Counted from the first letter of the stretch, positions 21,403 to 32,389 are shown. The stretch is DNA of 64,000 bases from Microvirga guangxiensis (GCF_900102135.1 NZ_FMVJ01000004.1:1-64000), one strand, 5' to 3'. Made by a program: numbers and translations. Notes: a model not told the origin generated them from the sequence alone.

Positions 21403-22713
21403 TCATTTCCCTATGCAAAAGCTGGAAAACAACCGATCCAGCACGTCCTCGACATCCACACGGCCGGTGATTTCACCCACTGCGCGCGCTGCAAGACGAA
21501 CTTCTTCAGCTGCAAGCTCCAATGGGCCATGGGTTGCTAACAGGGTGCGTCCAGCCTCCAGGGAGTGATGAGCGCGCTCAAGAGCCTTGCGGTGACGCTC
21601 GCGGGTGAGGATGGCATCGCCCTGTCCCAAAGCAGCCTCAGCCTCATGTTCGAGGGCCGCAATGAGTTGCGGAAGCCCCTCCCCTGTAGAGGCAGAGATC
21701 GAAACGTCACAATCGTGACGCTTCCGATTCAAATCGGCCTTAGTGCCGATTCTGAGAAGACGGCGAGCCTGGGGAGCGTCCGTCTCCGCTCCTTCCGGAG
21801 GGATGAGCCACAGCACGAGATCTGCGTTCTGGGCGCGGGCGCGGGCGCGCGAGACCCCTTCCTGCTCGATGACGTCACCGCTCTCACGCAGGCCCGCCGT
21901 ATCGACGATCACCACAGGAAGACCGCCGAGATCGCAATGGACTTCGATCACATCACGGGTCGTTCCAGCGATCGGAGAGACGATAGCCACGTCGCGCCGG
22001 GCAAGGGCATTCAGGAGGGTAGATTTGCCGGCATTCGGAGGACCTGCGAGCACGACGGTGAAGCCTTCCCTCAGGCGCTCGCCGCTGCGGTTGGCTAGGG
22101 CCTGCCCGATCTCGGCACGAAGATCGTCGAGCCGCCCCAGAATGTCGGCCTCCAGATCCTCCGGCACGTCGCCCTCATCGGAAAAGTCGAGGCTCGCTTC
22201 AAGCAGGGCGAGCGCCTGGAGGATGCCTTCGCGCCAGCGCTCGGCGGCATTGCCGAGACGGCCTTCGAGCTGGAGCATGGCCTGCCGACGCTGAGCCTCC
22301 GTCTCCGCATCGATCACATCCGCGAGGCCTTCGACCTGCGAAAGGTCCATGCGCCCGTTCAGGAAAGCCCGACGGGTGAACTCGCCCGCCTCCGCCGGGC
22401 GGCAATGCGGGATGGCGCCAAGGGCCTTCAGCACCGCGGATCGTGTCGCGAGACCGCCGTGGATATGGAGTTCGGCCTGATCCTCCCCCGTGAAGCTGCG
22501 CGGACCCGGCATCCAGAGGACGAGGGCTTGGTCGAGGGGTTCACCGGTTTGGGGCTCTCGCAGGATCCGAACGGCGGCATGGCGCGGCTCCGGCACCGAA
22601 CCGCCAAGGCTCTCCAGAATGGTCCGGCTCTCCGGTCCGCTGATCCGAATGATGCACACGGCGGCGCGGCCATGGCCGGAAGCGGTGGCGAAGATGGTGT
22701 CATCCGAGCGCAT
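21403..22713 (-). CDS. mnmE: tRNA modification GTPase MnmE
   Basis: A 436-residue protein: an N-terminal folate-binding domain ([68 protein letters not shown]), an embedded G domain ([39 protein letters not shown]), and the C-terminal CIGK with the essential cysteine. It is the partner of MnmG for wobble uridine. It is the first gene of the mnmE-mnmG-rsmG-parA-parB cluster and is divergent from the thioredoxin-fold gene. Confidence 0.97.
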   Translation of the reverse strand: MRSDDTIFATASGHGRAAVCIIRISGPESRTILESLGGSVPEPRHAAVRILREPQTGEPLDQALVLWMPGPRSFTGEDQAELHIHGGLATRSAVLKALGAIPHCRPAEAGEFTRRAFLNGRMDLSQVEGLADVIDAETEAQRRQAMLQLEGRLGNAAERWREGILQALALLEASLDFSDEGDVPEDLEADILGRLDDLRAEIGQALANRSGERLREGFTVVLAGPPNAGKSTLLNALARRDVAIVSPIAGTTRDVIEVHCDLGGLPVVIVDTAGLRESGDVIEQEGVSRARARAQNADLVLWLIPPEGAETDAPQARRLLRIGTKADLNRKRHDCDVSISASTGEGLPQLIAALEHEAEAALGQGDAILTRERHRKALERAHHSLEAGRTLLATHGPLELAAEEVRLAARAVGEITGRVDVEDVLDRLFSSFCIGK

Positions 22714-22850
22714 GAGCTTGAACCTTTATGGACCTCTTCGGAGATCGAGCGATTATGGTTGAAGAACGCTTAACGGGAGGCAGGGCAAAGATCGATACCG
22801 ATCCGAGTCGACTTGCCCTTTCCCATGATGCCTCATTGGGAGCAGGATCC

Positions 22851-24857
<2,007 letters not shown>

Positions 24858-24908
24858 GAACAGGCAGGCCGCCCAGCGCTTTCACCTCCGACAAAGCTGG
24901 AAGCGACG

Positions 24909-25007
24909 ATGTTCTTTTTCTTCTCAAACCGGATCGGCTGTGCAGGCTCGCTCCTGGTTTCCGTTGGCCTCACCCTGCTCATCCTGTTCATAATGGGAGT
25001 GTTTTGA
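24909..25007 (+). CDS. 32-residue membrane protein
   Basis: A very short open frame encodes MFFFFSNRIGCAGSLLVSVG... (32 residues), ending in a hydrophobic helix. The start has a GGAAG upstream at a workable distance. Its composition and the N-R-I-G-C-A-G-S-L-L-V-S pattern look like a real small membrane protein and not like random sequence. It sits between the stop of the DUF255 gene and the rho terminator and is too short for most gene finders. Function is unknown. Confidence 0.6.
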   Translation: MFFFFSNRIGCAGSLLVSVGLTLLILFIMGVF

Positions 25008-25010
25008 CCA

Positions 25011-25044
25011 AACAAAAACCCCACCCTCTTGTCGGAGGATGGGG
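25011..25044 (-). terminator. Intrinsic terminator of rho
   Basis: On the minus strand a stem (CCCCATCCTC pairing with GAGGGTGGGG, one mismatch) is followed by TTTTTGTT. It starts 27 bases after the rho stop codon. Confidence 0.85.
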
Positions 25045-25070
25045 CCATGTTCGAAGCCGGATAAAGCGGC

Positions 25071-26336
25071 TCAGGTATTCATCGAGTCGAAGAACTCGCT
25101 GTTCGACTTGGTCTGACGCAGCTTGTCGAGCAGGAACTCGATGGCGTCCACCGTGCCCATCGGGTTAAGGATGCGGCGCAGCACGTACATCTTCTTGAGC
25201 GTGTCGCTCGGGACCAGCAGCTCTTCCTTACGGGTGCCGGAACGGGTGATGTCGATGGCCGGGAAGGTGCGCTTGTCGGCAACCTTGCGGTCAAGGATGA
25301 TTTCCGAGTTGCCGGTGCCCTTGAACTCTTCGAAGATCACCTCGTCCATGCGCGAGCCGGTATCGATCAGCGCGGTGGCGATGATGGTGAGCGAACCGCC
25401 CTCCTCGATGTTGCGCGCCGCACCGAAGAAACGCTTCGGGCGCTGAAGCGCATTGGCGTCCACACCGCCGGTCAGCACCTTGCCGGAGGACGGCACCACC
25501 GTGTTGTAGGCGCGGCCCAGGCGCGTGATCGAGTCGAGGAGGATGACCACGTCGCGGCCATGCTCGACGAGGCGCTTGGCCTTCTCGATCACCATCTCGG
25601 CCACCTGCACATGGCGGGTCGCCGGCTCGTCGAAGGTGGAGGCCACGACCTCGCCCTTCACCGAGCGCTGCATGTCGGTGACTTCCTCGGGGCGCTCGTC
25701 GATAAGCAGCACGATGAGGTAGCACTCGGGGTGGTTGGTGGTGATCGACTGCGCCACGTTCTGCATGAGAACGGTCTTACCGGTACGCGGCGGCGCGACG
25801 ATGAGCGCGCGCTGGCCCTTACCGATGGGCGAGACGATATCGATGATGCGCGGCGAGAAATCCTTGCGCGTCGGATCGTCGATCTCGAGCTTGAAGCGCT
25901 CATGCGGGAAGAGCGGCGTCAGGTTGTCGAAATGCACCTTGTGCCGGATCTTCTCGGGATCCTCGAAATTGATCGTGTTGACCTTGAGCAGCGCGAAGTA
26001 GCGCTCGCCCTCCTTCGGTCCCCGGATCGGGCCGTCCACCGTATCGCCGGTGCGCAGTCCGAAACGGCGGATCTGGCTGGGCGACACATAGATGTCGTCG
26101 GGACCAGGCAGGTAGTTCGAATCGGCCGAGCGGAGGAAGCCGAAGCCGTCCTGCAGCACCTCGACCACGCCCGCGCCGATGATCTCCACCTCACGCGCGG
26201 CAAGCTGCTTGAGGATGGCGAACATGAGCTCCTGCTTGCGCATCGTGCTCGCGTTCTCGACCTCGAGCTCCTCGGCGAAGGTGATGAGTTCGGTAGGGGT
26301 TTTGGATTTCAGGTCTTGAAGTTTGATTTCCCTCAT
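25071..26336 (-). CDS. rho: Transcription termination factor Rho
   Basis: A 421-residue hexameric RNA helicase. It has the N-terminal helical domain ([23 protein letters not shown]), the RNA-binding cold-shock fold ([35 protein letters not shown]), the P-loop [16 protein letters not shown], the Walker B region ([15 protein letters not shown]) and the R-loop region ([13 protein letters not shown]). Length is standard. Rho is known to limit its own transcription through its leader in several bacteria; the 322-base upstream gap contains hairpins. Confidence 0.98.
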   Translation of the reverse strand: MREIKLQDLKSKTPTELITFAEELEVENASTMRKQELMFAILKQLAAREVEIIGAGVVEVLQDGFGFLRSADSNYLPGPDDIYVSPSQIRRFGLRTGDTVDGPIRGPKEGERYFALLKVNTINFEDPEKIRHKVHFDNLTPLFPHERFKLEIDDPTRKDFSPRIIDIVSPIGKGQRALIVAPPRTGKTVLMQNVAQSITTNHPECYLIVLLIDERPEEVTDMQRSVKGEVVASTFDEPATRHVQVAEMVIEKAKRLVEHGRDVVILLDSITRLGRAYNTVVPSSGKVLTGGVDANALQRPKRFFGAARNIEEGGSLTIIATALIDTGSRMDEVIFEEFKGTGNSEIILDRKVADKRTFPAIDITRSGTRKEELLVPSDTLKKMYVLRRILNPMGTVDAIEFLLDKLRQTKSNSEFFDSMNT

Positions 26337-26658
26337 CGGGGAACACTCTCGGGGTAAAATGCGCGGATGAGAAACTGCGCGGGGAGATCAGGGGAAAGTT
26401 CGACAGGGCCGCTCCGTTCACCAGAGGTGACTTGAAAGAGCCCTGGGGGCCCGTGCAGCGCAACCTGTCTTTTTATGGAAGAGGAGTTCTTTATAGCCGC
26501 GTTCGCGGATTTTCTCAAGTCCTGTTTGGATATTCCCGAACAGGAGCGAGCCTCGCCCTCAGGAGCGGGGCGTCTCGAAGGGTAATCGTCTCCAGTGTCC
26601 CTGGAGCCTCCTTCGAGACGCCGCTACTCGGTTCGAACAGTGTTTTTGTCAGGTACCC
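26337..26658. other. rho leader / hemJ-rho intergenic region with two hairpins
   Basis: A 322-base gap without a gene. It has a strong structured element at 26569-26622: a 13-base outer stem (GGCGTCTCGAAGG with CCTTCGAGACGCC) around an inner 6-base stem (CTCCAG with CTGGAG). A second hairpin, TCCTGTT/AACAGGA, is at 26520-26545. They lie in the order expected for rho mRNA leader structures or for a hemJ terminator; there is no T-tract. Confidence 0.5.
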
Positions 26659-27084
26659 TTAGAACGGCTTCACGATCACCAGGATCACGATGCCGATCAT
26701 CAGCACCGTCGGCACCTCGTTGAGGATGCGATAGTACTTCGCAGGCTTGGTGTTCTTGTCCGCGGCGAAGTCCTTTAGGCGGCGGACATAGACGCCGTGC
26801 AGGCCCGACATGATCAGCACGAGGGCGATCTTCGCGTGCATCCAGCCGGACTTATACCAGCCGCCGTCCCAGAGGAGGTAAAGGCCGAGCACCCAGGTGA
26901 CGATCATCGCCGGATTGATGATCGCCTTCAAGAGCCGCCGCTCCATGATCTTGAAGGTTTCGGACTGGATCGAACCCCTTGGCGTATCGGCGTGATAGAC
27001 GAAAAGGCGCGGCAGATAGAGCATGCCCGCCATCCAGGCGATCACGGCAATGACGTGAAACGCTTTCAGCCACAGATACAGCAT
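26659..27084 (-). CDS. hemJ: Protoporphyrinogen IX oxidase HemJ
   Basis: A 141-residue integral membrane protein with four hydrophobic helices. It begins MLYLWLKAFHVIAVIAWMAGMLYLPRLFVYHAD and contains the conserved His and the KSGWMHAKIALVLIMSGLHG run. It belongs to the HemJ (UPF0093) family, the oxygen-dependent protoporphyrinogen oxidase of many alphaproteobacteria, next to last in haem synthesis. It is five bases from the end of hemE, so the two haem genes are one transcription unit. Confidence 0.93.
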   Translation of the reverse strand: MLYLWLKAFHVIAVIAWMAGMLYLPRLFVYHADTPRGSIQSETFKIMERRLLKAIINPAMIVTWVLGLYLLWDGGWYKSGWMHAKIALVLIMSGLHGVYVRRLKDFAADKNTKPAKYYRILNEVPTVLMIGIVILVIVKPF

Positions 27085-27089
27085 CGTTC

Positions 27090-28127
27090 TTAAGCCCCCC
27101 GAACGCGAGCGATCATCTGCTCGACATGCGCGATCGGCGTCTCCGGCAGGATGCCGTGGCCGAGATTGAAGATATGCGGCCGGCCCCGCACGGCCTGAAG
27201 GATATGGTCGATCCCCTGCTCCATCGGCACGCCGCCAGCGATCAGCGCGAGCGGATCGAGATTGCCCTGGGTAGCGAGACTGCCTGGAAGGGTCGGCAGC
27301 ACGAGAGCCGGATCGAGGGTCCAGTCAAGGGCCAGGGCGTCGCCGATCCCGGCCGAGGCGAAGCGGTGAAGGTTCGCGCCGCCGCCGCGCACGAAGACGA
27401 TGACCTTGGCCTGAGGCCGGACGGCCTTCAAGCCTTCCACCATTCGGCGGATCGGATTGAGGGAGAGCCTGTCGAAGAGAGCGGGCGGCAGGGCCGAACC
27501 GAAGCTCTCGAAGATCTGGACCGCTTCCGCGCCCGCATCGATCTGGCGGATGAGATAAGCGGTGGAGGCCCGCACCAGCCGGTCGATGAGCGCGTCCATG
27601 AACGCGGGATCGCGATAGGCGGTGATCCGGGCGGGCGCCTGGTCCGGTGTGCCCTTGCCGGCGATCATGTAGCTCGCCACCGTCCAGGGAGCGCCGCAGA
27701 AGCCGAGAAGGGTCGTCTCCTTGGGAAGGGACTTGCTCAATCGGTCGAGGGTTTCGAAGACCGGATCGAGGCGCTCCAGCGGCAGTTCCTCGGCAAGCCT
27801 CGAAAAATCCTGCTCCGAGGTGACCGGATCGAGCTTGGGCCCCTCATTCTCTACGAAGCGCACGTCCTGGCCGAGCGCATGAGGAATGACCAGGATGTCG
27901 GAGAACAGGATCGAGGCATCGAAGCCGAAACGGCGGATCGGCTGGAGCGTCACCTCTTCGGCAAGCCTTGGATTGTAGCAGAGGTCGAGAAAGGACCCTG
28001 CCTGTTTCCGGGTTTCCTTGTATTCCGGCAGATAACGGCCGGCTTGGCGCATGATCCAGATCGGCAGAGGCCAAACAGGTTCTCCGTTCAGCACGCGGAG
28101 GATCGCTTTGGTGGGACGCTCGCTCAC
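27090..28127 (-). CDS. hemE: Uroporphyrinogen decarboxylase
   Basis: A 345-residue enzyme that converts uroporphyrinogen III to coproporphyrinogen III. Diagnostic motifs: PIWIMRQAGRYLPEYKETR, FGFDASILFSDILVIPHALG, LLGFCGAPWTVASYM and LGHGILPETPIAHVEQMI near the end. I set the start at the GTG of 28127 (VSERPTKAIL), because GAGAGGG precedes it and the length matches the family; a longer frame to 28214 runs into the origin. Its location beside the predicted origin is a hallmark of alphaproteobacterial chromosomes. Confidence 0.97.
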   Translation of the reverse strand: MSERPTKAILRVLNGEPVWPLPIWIMRQAGRYLPEYKETRKQAGSFLDLCYNPRLAEEVTLQPIRRFGFDASILFSDILVIPHALGQDVRFVENEGPKLDPVTSEQDFSRLAEELPLERLDPVFETLDRLSKSLPKETTLLGFCGAPWTVASYMIAGKGTPDQAPARITAYRDPAFMDALIDRLVRASTAYLIRQIDAGAEAVQIFESFGSALPPALFDRLSLNPIRRMVEGLKAVRPQAKVIVFVRGGGANLHRFASAGIGDALALDWTLDPALVLPTLPGSLATQGNLDPLALIAGGVPMEQGIDHILQAVRGRPHIFNLGHGILPETPIAHVEQMIARVRGA

Positions 28128-28238
28128 AGGCCCTCTCAAATAAGAATAATCTTTGAATCTAAGAATCTGATGTTTCTCTTGGGCCGTGAATCGCAAAGCC
28201 GCAACCCCGTCCACAACCCTTCCACATAGGGCAGGCGG

Positions 28239-28253
28239 TTAACTGTTCATTAA
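28239..28253. promoter_or_regulatory. CtrA-type box 1 at the origin
   Basis: TTAACTGTTCATTAA is an exact TTAA-N7-TTAA. In Caulobacter such boxes in the origin bind CtrA, which blocks initiation. Confidence 0.6.
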
Positions 28254-28297
28254 TGGTTGGGGCGTGCCTGCCTCAATCATTTCCGAATTCTTAAACC

Positions 28298-28312
28298 TTA
28301 ACAGCCCGTTAA
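28298..28312. promoter_or_regulatory. CtrA-type box 2 at the origin
   Basis: TTAACAGCCCGTTAA followed by C is an exact TTAA-N7-TTAAC, the full Caulobacter CtrA consensus. A third, partial copy (TTAA-N7-GAAC) starts at its second half-site. Confidence 0.65.
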
Positions 28313-28465
28313 CGAATTTGAACGGAAGGTTAACGTCACGTTGAAACATGATTCGTGCCGGATTCCCCCATCTGTGAGAATTCAGACTCACACATGAGGT
28401 TGAATTGTTGATGGTTCCCCCGGCTGATCACAGCCCCTCCCGCTGGAGCCCGAAAAGGAGGCGTT

Positions 28466-28474
28466 CTATCCACA
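28466..28474. promoter_or_regulatory. Near-consensus DnaA box
   Basis: CTATCCACA matches the TTATCCACA DnaA box at eight of nine positions. Weaker matches (CCGTCCACA, CCTTCCACA) lie at 28207-28227. Confidence 0.5.
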
Positions 28475-28519
28475 TTTATCGACTCCTGCGCACCGAGCGC
28501 GCCGCTCCAGAGGATGGGA

Positions 28520-28545
28520 CCCAAAAGTGGATTTGCACTTTTGGG
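28520..28545. repeat. Palindromic hairpin in the origin region
   Basis: A 10-base perfect inverted repeat, CCCAAAAGTG and CACTTTTGGG with a six-base loop. It shares an AAAAGTGGAT core with the element before holA. Confidence 0.6.
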
Positions 28546-28574
28546 ATAAAACCCGATGCTGCTTTCTATATAAG

Positions 28575-28622
28575 AGCGCATCGTCTAAGCGGAAAACCGG
28601 ATCGCTTTCCGAACGATGCGCT
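28575..28622. repeat. Palindromic element before ppsR
   Basis: An outer 10-base inverted repeat (AGCGCATCGT, ACGATGCGCT) encloses an inner CGGAAA/TTTCCG stem. It ends 17 bases before the ppsR start. The layout and the CTAGC end resemble the element upstream of holA, which supports a dispersed repeat family. Confidence 0.55.
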
Positions 28623-28639
28623 AGCCTGGGAGATCCGCC

Positions 28640-29473
28640 GTGGCGGGACGCAGCTACTTCCATCTCCATCTCGTGTCCGACTCGACCGGCGAGACCCTGA
28701 TCACTGTCGCCCGCGCGGTGGTGGCGCAATATGAAGGGGTAGCCGCCATCGAGCATGTCTATCCGCTCGTGCGTTCGACCACGCAGCTCGAGCGCGTGCT
28801 CTCAGAAATCGAAACCGCGCCGGGCATCGTGCTCTATACCCTTGTGGACAACGACCTGACGACCCGCTTGGAAGAGGTCTGCCGCGCTACCGGCTCGCCC
28901 TATCTCTCCGTGCTGGAGCCCGTGCACCAGATGATCTCGTCCTATCTCGGCACGCATTCCACCGCCCGGCCCGGTGCGCAGCACATGCTGAACGCGGAAT
29001 ATTTCAAGCGCATCGACGCCATGAACTTCACGCTCCTCCACGACGACGGGCACTTGCCCGACGATCTGGACGATGCGGATGTGATCCTCATGGGGGTGAG
29101 CCGCACCTCGAAGACGCCGACGGCCATCTACCTCGCCAATCGTGGGTTGAAGACGGCCAATTTTCCTCTCGTTCCGGAAATGCCGCTGCCGCCGAAACTG
29201 GAAGCCTCCAGAAAGGCTCTCATCGTCGGTCTCGTGGCGACGCCGGAACGCATCGTGCAGATCCGGCAGAACAGGCTGCTCAGCCTGAAGGCGGATGACG
29301 ATACATCCTATGTGGACCGCGACTCGGTGGCGGAGGAAATCGCGGCCTCGCGGCGTCTCTTCGCCCGCCATGGCTGGCCGGTGATCGATGTGACACGCCG
29401 TTCCATCGAGGAGACGGCGGCGGCGATCATCGATCTGTATCGCGACCATCGCCTGAAATTCATTGCCGAGTAA
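28640..29473 (+). CDS. ppsR: Kinase/pyrophosphorylase (PEP synthase or PPDK regulatory protein)
   Basis: A 277-residue DUF299 protein. The N terminus [25 protein letters not shown] and the P-loop-like [18 protein letters not shown] are diagnostic. The family phosphorylates with ADP, and dephosphorylates by phosphorolysis, a Thr on pyruvate phosphate dikinase or PEP synthase, switching gluconeogenesis; which target occurs here cannot be told. It starts with GTG after GGGAG. It is the first gene on the right side of the origin, as in Caulobacter. Confidence 0.93.
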   Translation: MAGRSYFHLHLVSDSTGETLITVARAVVAQYEGVAAIEHVYPLVRSTTQLERVLSEIETAPGIVLYTLVDNDLTTRLEEVCRATGSPYLSVLEPVHQMISSYLGTHSTARPGAQHMLNAEYFKRIDAMNFTLLHDDGHLPDDLDDADVILMGVSRTSKTPTAIYLANRGLKTANFPLVPEMPLPPKLEASRKALIVGLVATPERIVQIRQNRLLSLKADDDTSYVDRDSVAEEIAASRRLFARHGWPVIDVTRRSIEETAAAIIDLYRDHRLKFIAE

Positions 29474-30095
29474 AACCGTGCCCGCGCTCTGGTCTCCATC
29501 GGAAAAACTTCTTCTTGCCTCCACCAGCGCAACGCGTCTTGCGCTGCTGGTGAGCGCAGGTTTGTCCGTCGAGACGCAAAGTCCGAATGTGGACGAACGG
29601 GCGGTCGAAGAAGCGGCGCAATCCGAGAAGCTCGATCCGCTCTCCCTCGCTGCGCGCCTTGCCGCCGAGAAAGCGGTTGCCGTGAGCCTTCGTCACCCGG
29701 AACGCGTGGTGCTCGGCGCCGACCAGGTTCTCGCCTGCGGCGGAACAATCTTTCACAAGGCGGCGAACCGCGAAGCCGCGCGCCGGCATCTGCAGGCGCT
29801 CGCCGGGAAAAGTCATGCACTCCATTCCGCCGGCGCCATCGCCATCGGCGGGAGGGTGGTGGAGAGCTTCAACGCGACCGCCATCCTCACCATGCGGCCG
29901 CTGACCGACGAAGCCATCGACCTCTATCTCGAACTCGCGGGCCCGGACGTGCTCCACAGCGTCGGCATCTATCAATACGAGAGCTTCGGAGTTCACCTGT
30001 TCGAATCCGTCGAGGGCGACCATTCCACCATTCTGGGGCTTCCCCTGCTCCCGCTTCTCTCCGCTTTGCGCCGTCTCGGCTGCCTTGCTCTTTAG
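29463..30095 (+). CDS. maf: Maf-family nucleotide pyrophosphatase
   Basis: A 210-residue Maf/HAM1-like protein: [56 protein letters not shown], and [41 protein letters not shown]. Maf proteins hydrolyse non-canonical or canonical nucleoside triphosphates and can arrest division. The listed start is a TTG overlapping ppsR by 11 bases; a GTG at 29478 is an equally plausible start. It is followed by aroE after 12 bases. Confidence 0.92.
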   Translation: MPSKTVPALWSPSEKLLLASTSATRLALLVSAGLSVETQSPNVDERAVEEAAQSEKLDPLSLAARLAAEKAVAVSLRHPERVVLGADQVLACGGTIFHKAANREAARRHLQALAGKSHALHSAGAIAIGGRVVESFNATAILTMRPLTDEAIDLYLELAGPDVLHSVGIYQYESFGVHLFESVEGDHSTILGLPLLPLLSALRRLGCLAL

Positions 30096-30107
30096 GATTC
30101 CCGCGTC

Positions 30108-30956
30108 ATGACCAAGGCCTTCATCGTTGGCCATCCGATCAAGCATTCCCGCTCGCCGCTCATTCACGGATTCTGGCTGAAGCAGCACGGGATCACCGGG
30201 TCCTATGAGCGCATCGACGTGGAGCCTGTGAATTTCGGGAATTTCCTGAACAGTTTTCATGGGCAGGGCTTCGCCGGAGGCAATGTCACGATCCCGCACA
30301 AGGAGGCTGCCTTCGCGGGCGTTGCGCGAAAGACCGGACGTGCTGAGCGCCTGAAGGCGGTCAACACCATCTGGATCGAGAACGGAGAGCTGTGGGGCGA
30401 CAACACGGATGTCCTCGGCTTCATGACCAATCTCGATCTGACCCTGGGGACAGGATGGGAACAGGATGTGGATATTGCGCTCATTCTCGGTGCCGGCGGC
30501 GCCGCGCGCGGCATCGTCGCGGGTCTGCAGGATCGGCCGATCAAGCGCATCTTCATCGTCAACCGCACAATCGCGAAGGCTGAAGAACTCGTGCGCGATC
30601 TTGCGCGATACGGCTCGGTCGAACTGAAGGCGCTTTCCTGGGAGGATCTCGATCAGGCGCTCGGTCGATCGCAGCTCATCGTCAACACCACGTCGCTGGG
30701 CATGGCGGGGCAGGCGCCGTTGCATCTCGATCTCGCCAAGGCGCCAGGCAAGGCGATTGTCTCCGACATCGTCTATGTGCCGCTGAAAACGCCCCTGCTC
30801 GCTGCAGCGGAAGCGCACGGATTGCGCATTGTCGACGGGCTGGGGATGTTGCTGCACCAGGCGGTTCCCGGTTTCGAGCGCTGGTTCGGCGTGAAACCCG
30901 AAGTGACGCCGGAACTGCGCGCATTGATCGTCGCCGATCTCGAGAGCGCGAAATGA
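30108..30956 (+). CDS. aroE: Shikimate dehydrogenase
   Basis: A 282-residue NADP-dependent enzyme that reduces 3-dehydroshikimate. Motifs: GHPIKHSRSPLIHGFWL at the N terminus, GNVTIPHKEAAF with the catalytic Lys, NTIW and DNTDVLGFM, and the nucleotide-binding GAGGAARGIVAGL. The gene overlaps coaE by four bases, so it belongs to the ppsR-maf-aroE-coaE-dnaQ run. Confidence 0.96.
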   Translation: MTKAFIVGHPIKHSRSPLIHGFWLKQHGITGSYERIDVEPVNFGNFLNSFHGQGFAGGNVTIPHKEAAFAGVARKTGRAERLKAVNTIWIENGELWGDNTDVLGFMTNLDLTLGTGWEQDVDIALILGAGGAARGIVAGLQDRPIKRIFIVNRTIAKAEELVRDLARYGSVELKALSWEDLDQALGRSQLIVNTTSLGMAGQAPLHLDLAKAPGKAIVSDIVYVPLKTPLLAAAEAHGLRIVDGLGMLLHQAVPGFERWFGVKPEVTPELRALIVADLESAK

Positions 30957-31561
30957 CCTTCGTGCTCGGACTGACCGGCTCCATCGGCATGGGAAAATCG
31001 GCAACCGCCGACCTCTTCCGCCGCCTTGGCGTTCCTGTCTACGACGCGGATGCCGCCGTTCACGCGCTTTATCGGGGACGCGCCGCGCCGCTGATCGAGA
31101 AAGCCTTTCCGGGAACAGTGAATGACGGCGTAGTGGATCGCCGAAGGCTCGCCGATGCCGTGCTCAACGATGCAGAGAAGCTGAAGCAGCTGGAAGGCAT
31201 CGTGCATCCGCTGGTGCGTGAGGAAGAGGAAAATTTTCTGACGCGCGTTTCAACAGCTTCCCTCGCCGTGCTCGATATCCCGCTTCTGTTCGAGATGAAG
31301 GGTGAGAAGCGCTGCGATGCCGTTCTCGTCGTCACCGCACCGGAAGACGTGCAGCGTCAGCGTGTCATGGCGCGCGCAGGCATGACGGAAGAGACTTTTC
31401 ATACAATCCTGCGTAAACAGATGCCCGATGCGCAGAAGCGCCAGCGCGCGCATTTTCTTGTCGATACCAGCCGCGGCTTTGCTTCCGCCGAGGCTCAGGT
31501 GCGTTCTATTCTGGTCTGTCTCGCGGGGCGGCCGGGCCGCCGCAGATTTGTGAGTGTTTGA
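30953..31561 (+). CDS. coaE: Dephospho-CoA kinase
   Basis: A 202-residue P-loop kinase for the last step of CoA synthesis. It begins MTFVLGLTGSIGMGKSATADLF; VYDADAAVHALY, VVDRRRLADAVL, PLVREEEENFL, LDIPLLFEM and RQMPDAQKRQRAHFLVDT-like segments follow. Its start overlaps aroE by four bases and its stop nearly touches dnaQ. Confidence 0.96.
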   Translation: MTFVLGLTGSIGMGKSATADLFRRLGVPVYDADAAVHALYRGRAAPLIEKAFPGTVNDGVVDRRRLADAVLNDAEKLKQLEGIVHPLVREEEENFLTRVSTASLAVLDIPLLFEMKGEKRCDAVLVVTAPEDVQRQRVMARAGMTEETFHTILRKQMPDAQKRQRAHFLVDTSRGFASAEAQVRSILVCLAGRPGRRRFVSV

Positions 31562-31563
31562 CG

Positions 31564-32289
31564 ATGTTGCGTGAGATTGTTCTCGATACCGAAACCACCG
31601 GCACCGATCACGCCAAGGGCGACCGGATCGTCGAAATCGGCTGCGTCGAGCTGCTCAATCACATTCCGACGGGCAAGACCTATCACGTCTACATCAACCC
31701 CGAATGCCCGGTTCATCCCGGCGCATTCGCCGTCCATGGACTGAGCGACGAATTCCTCGCCGACAAGCCGGTCTTCGCTGCGATCGCTGACGAGTTCTAC
31801 GATTTTATCCGCGACGGGCGTCTCGTCATTCACAACGCCCCCTTCGACATCGGCTTCATCAATGCGGAATTCGCGCGAACGGGCCATCCGCAGCTCAGCC
31901 TGCCGGATGTAGTCGACACGCTCATCATGGCGCGCCGCAAGCATCCCGGCGCAGCGAACAACCTGGATGCGCTCTGCTCGCGCTACGGCATCGACAATTC
32001 CAAGCGCACCAAGCACGGCGCGCTTCTCGATTCCGAGATTCTCGCGGAAGTCTATATTGAGCTGATCGGCGGACGGCAGGTGGGCTTCGATCTATCCGCC
32101 CAGCCCGTCAAGAGCGGCGCCATGGCCATGAGAGGGGATGCGAACGCACGGCGTGAGGCCAAGCCCCGTCCCATGATTTCGCGCCTCACGGATGAAGAAC
32201 GCGCTGCGCATGCAGCCTTCATCGAGCAGCTCGGCGCAACCTCGCTCTGGCGCGAATATCTCGGTGAGGCCTCGCCGGAAGCGTCGTAA
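31564..32289 (+). CDS. dnaQ: DNA polymerase III, epsilon subunit (proofreading exonuclease)
   Basis: A 241-residue DEDDh exonuclease. Exo I is VLDTETTGTD, Exo II is VIHNAPFDIGFINAEF, Exo III contains TKHGALLDSEILAEVY with the catalytic His and Asp. The C-terminal stretch binds the polymerase alpha subunit. I use the ATG at 31564; a TTG six bases upstream is also open. It is two bases beyond coaE. Confidence 0.96.
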   Translation: MLREIVLDTETTGTDHAKGDRIVEIGCVELLNHIPTGKTYHVYINPECPVHPGAFAVHGLSDEFLADKPVFAAIADEFYDFIRDGRLVIHNAPFDIGFINAEFARTGHPQLSLPDVVDTLIMARRKHPGAANNLDALCSRYGIDNSKRTKHGALLDSEILAEVYIELIGGRQVGFDLSAQPVKSGAMAMRGDANARREAKPRPMISRLTDEERAAHAAFIEQLGATSLWREYLGEASPEAS

Positions 32290-32389
32290 GAAGGTGCCTG
32301 CCGACCAACGGCTGCCCCCATTCCTGAGGCGCCTCGCCTTTCAAGACGGGCTGCGCCGTAGGGCGTGAGGCGTCGTTATGGGCAATAAA

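Larger units (their letters stand above)
28128..28639. other. Predicted chromosomal replication origin (oriC)
   Basis: A 512-base gap between divergent hemE and ppsR, the location of the origin in Caulobacter and, by synteny, in many alphaproteobacteria. It contains two exact TTAA-N7-TTAA CtrA-type boxes (28239-28253, 28298-28312), GTTAAC half-site-like motifs around 28330, seven GANTC sites (near 28155, 28163, 28188, 28350, 28361, 28385, 28481), a near-consensus DnaA box (28466-28474), and a stretch visibly richer in A+T than its neighbours. Most essential genes point away from it. dnaA itself is not in the window. No open reading frame looks real here. Confidence 0.85.

Noticed and set aside
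28128..28639. A small protein gene in the origin interval (for example the upstream extension of hemE to 28214)
   Set aside because: The frame has no ribosome site and no conserved residues, and it crosses origin motifs; the GTG at 28127 with GAGAGGG is a better hemE start.
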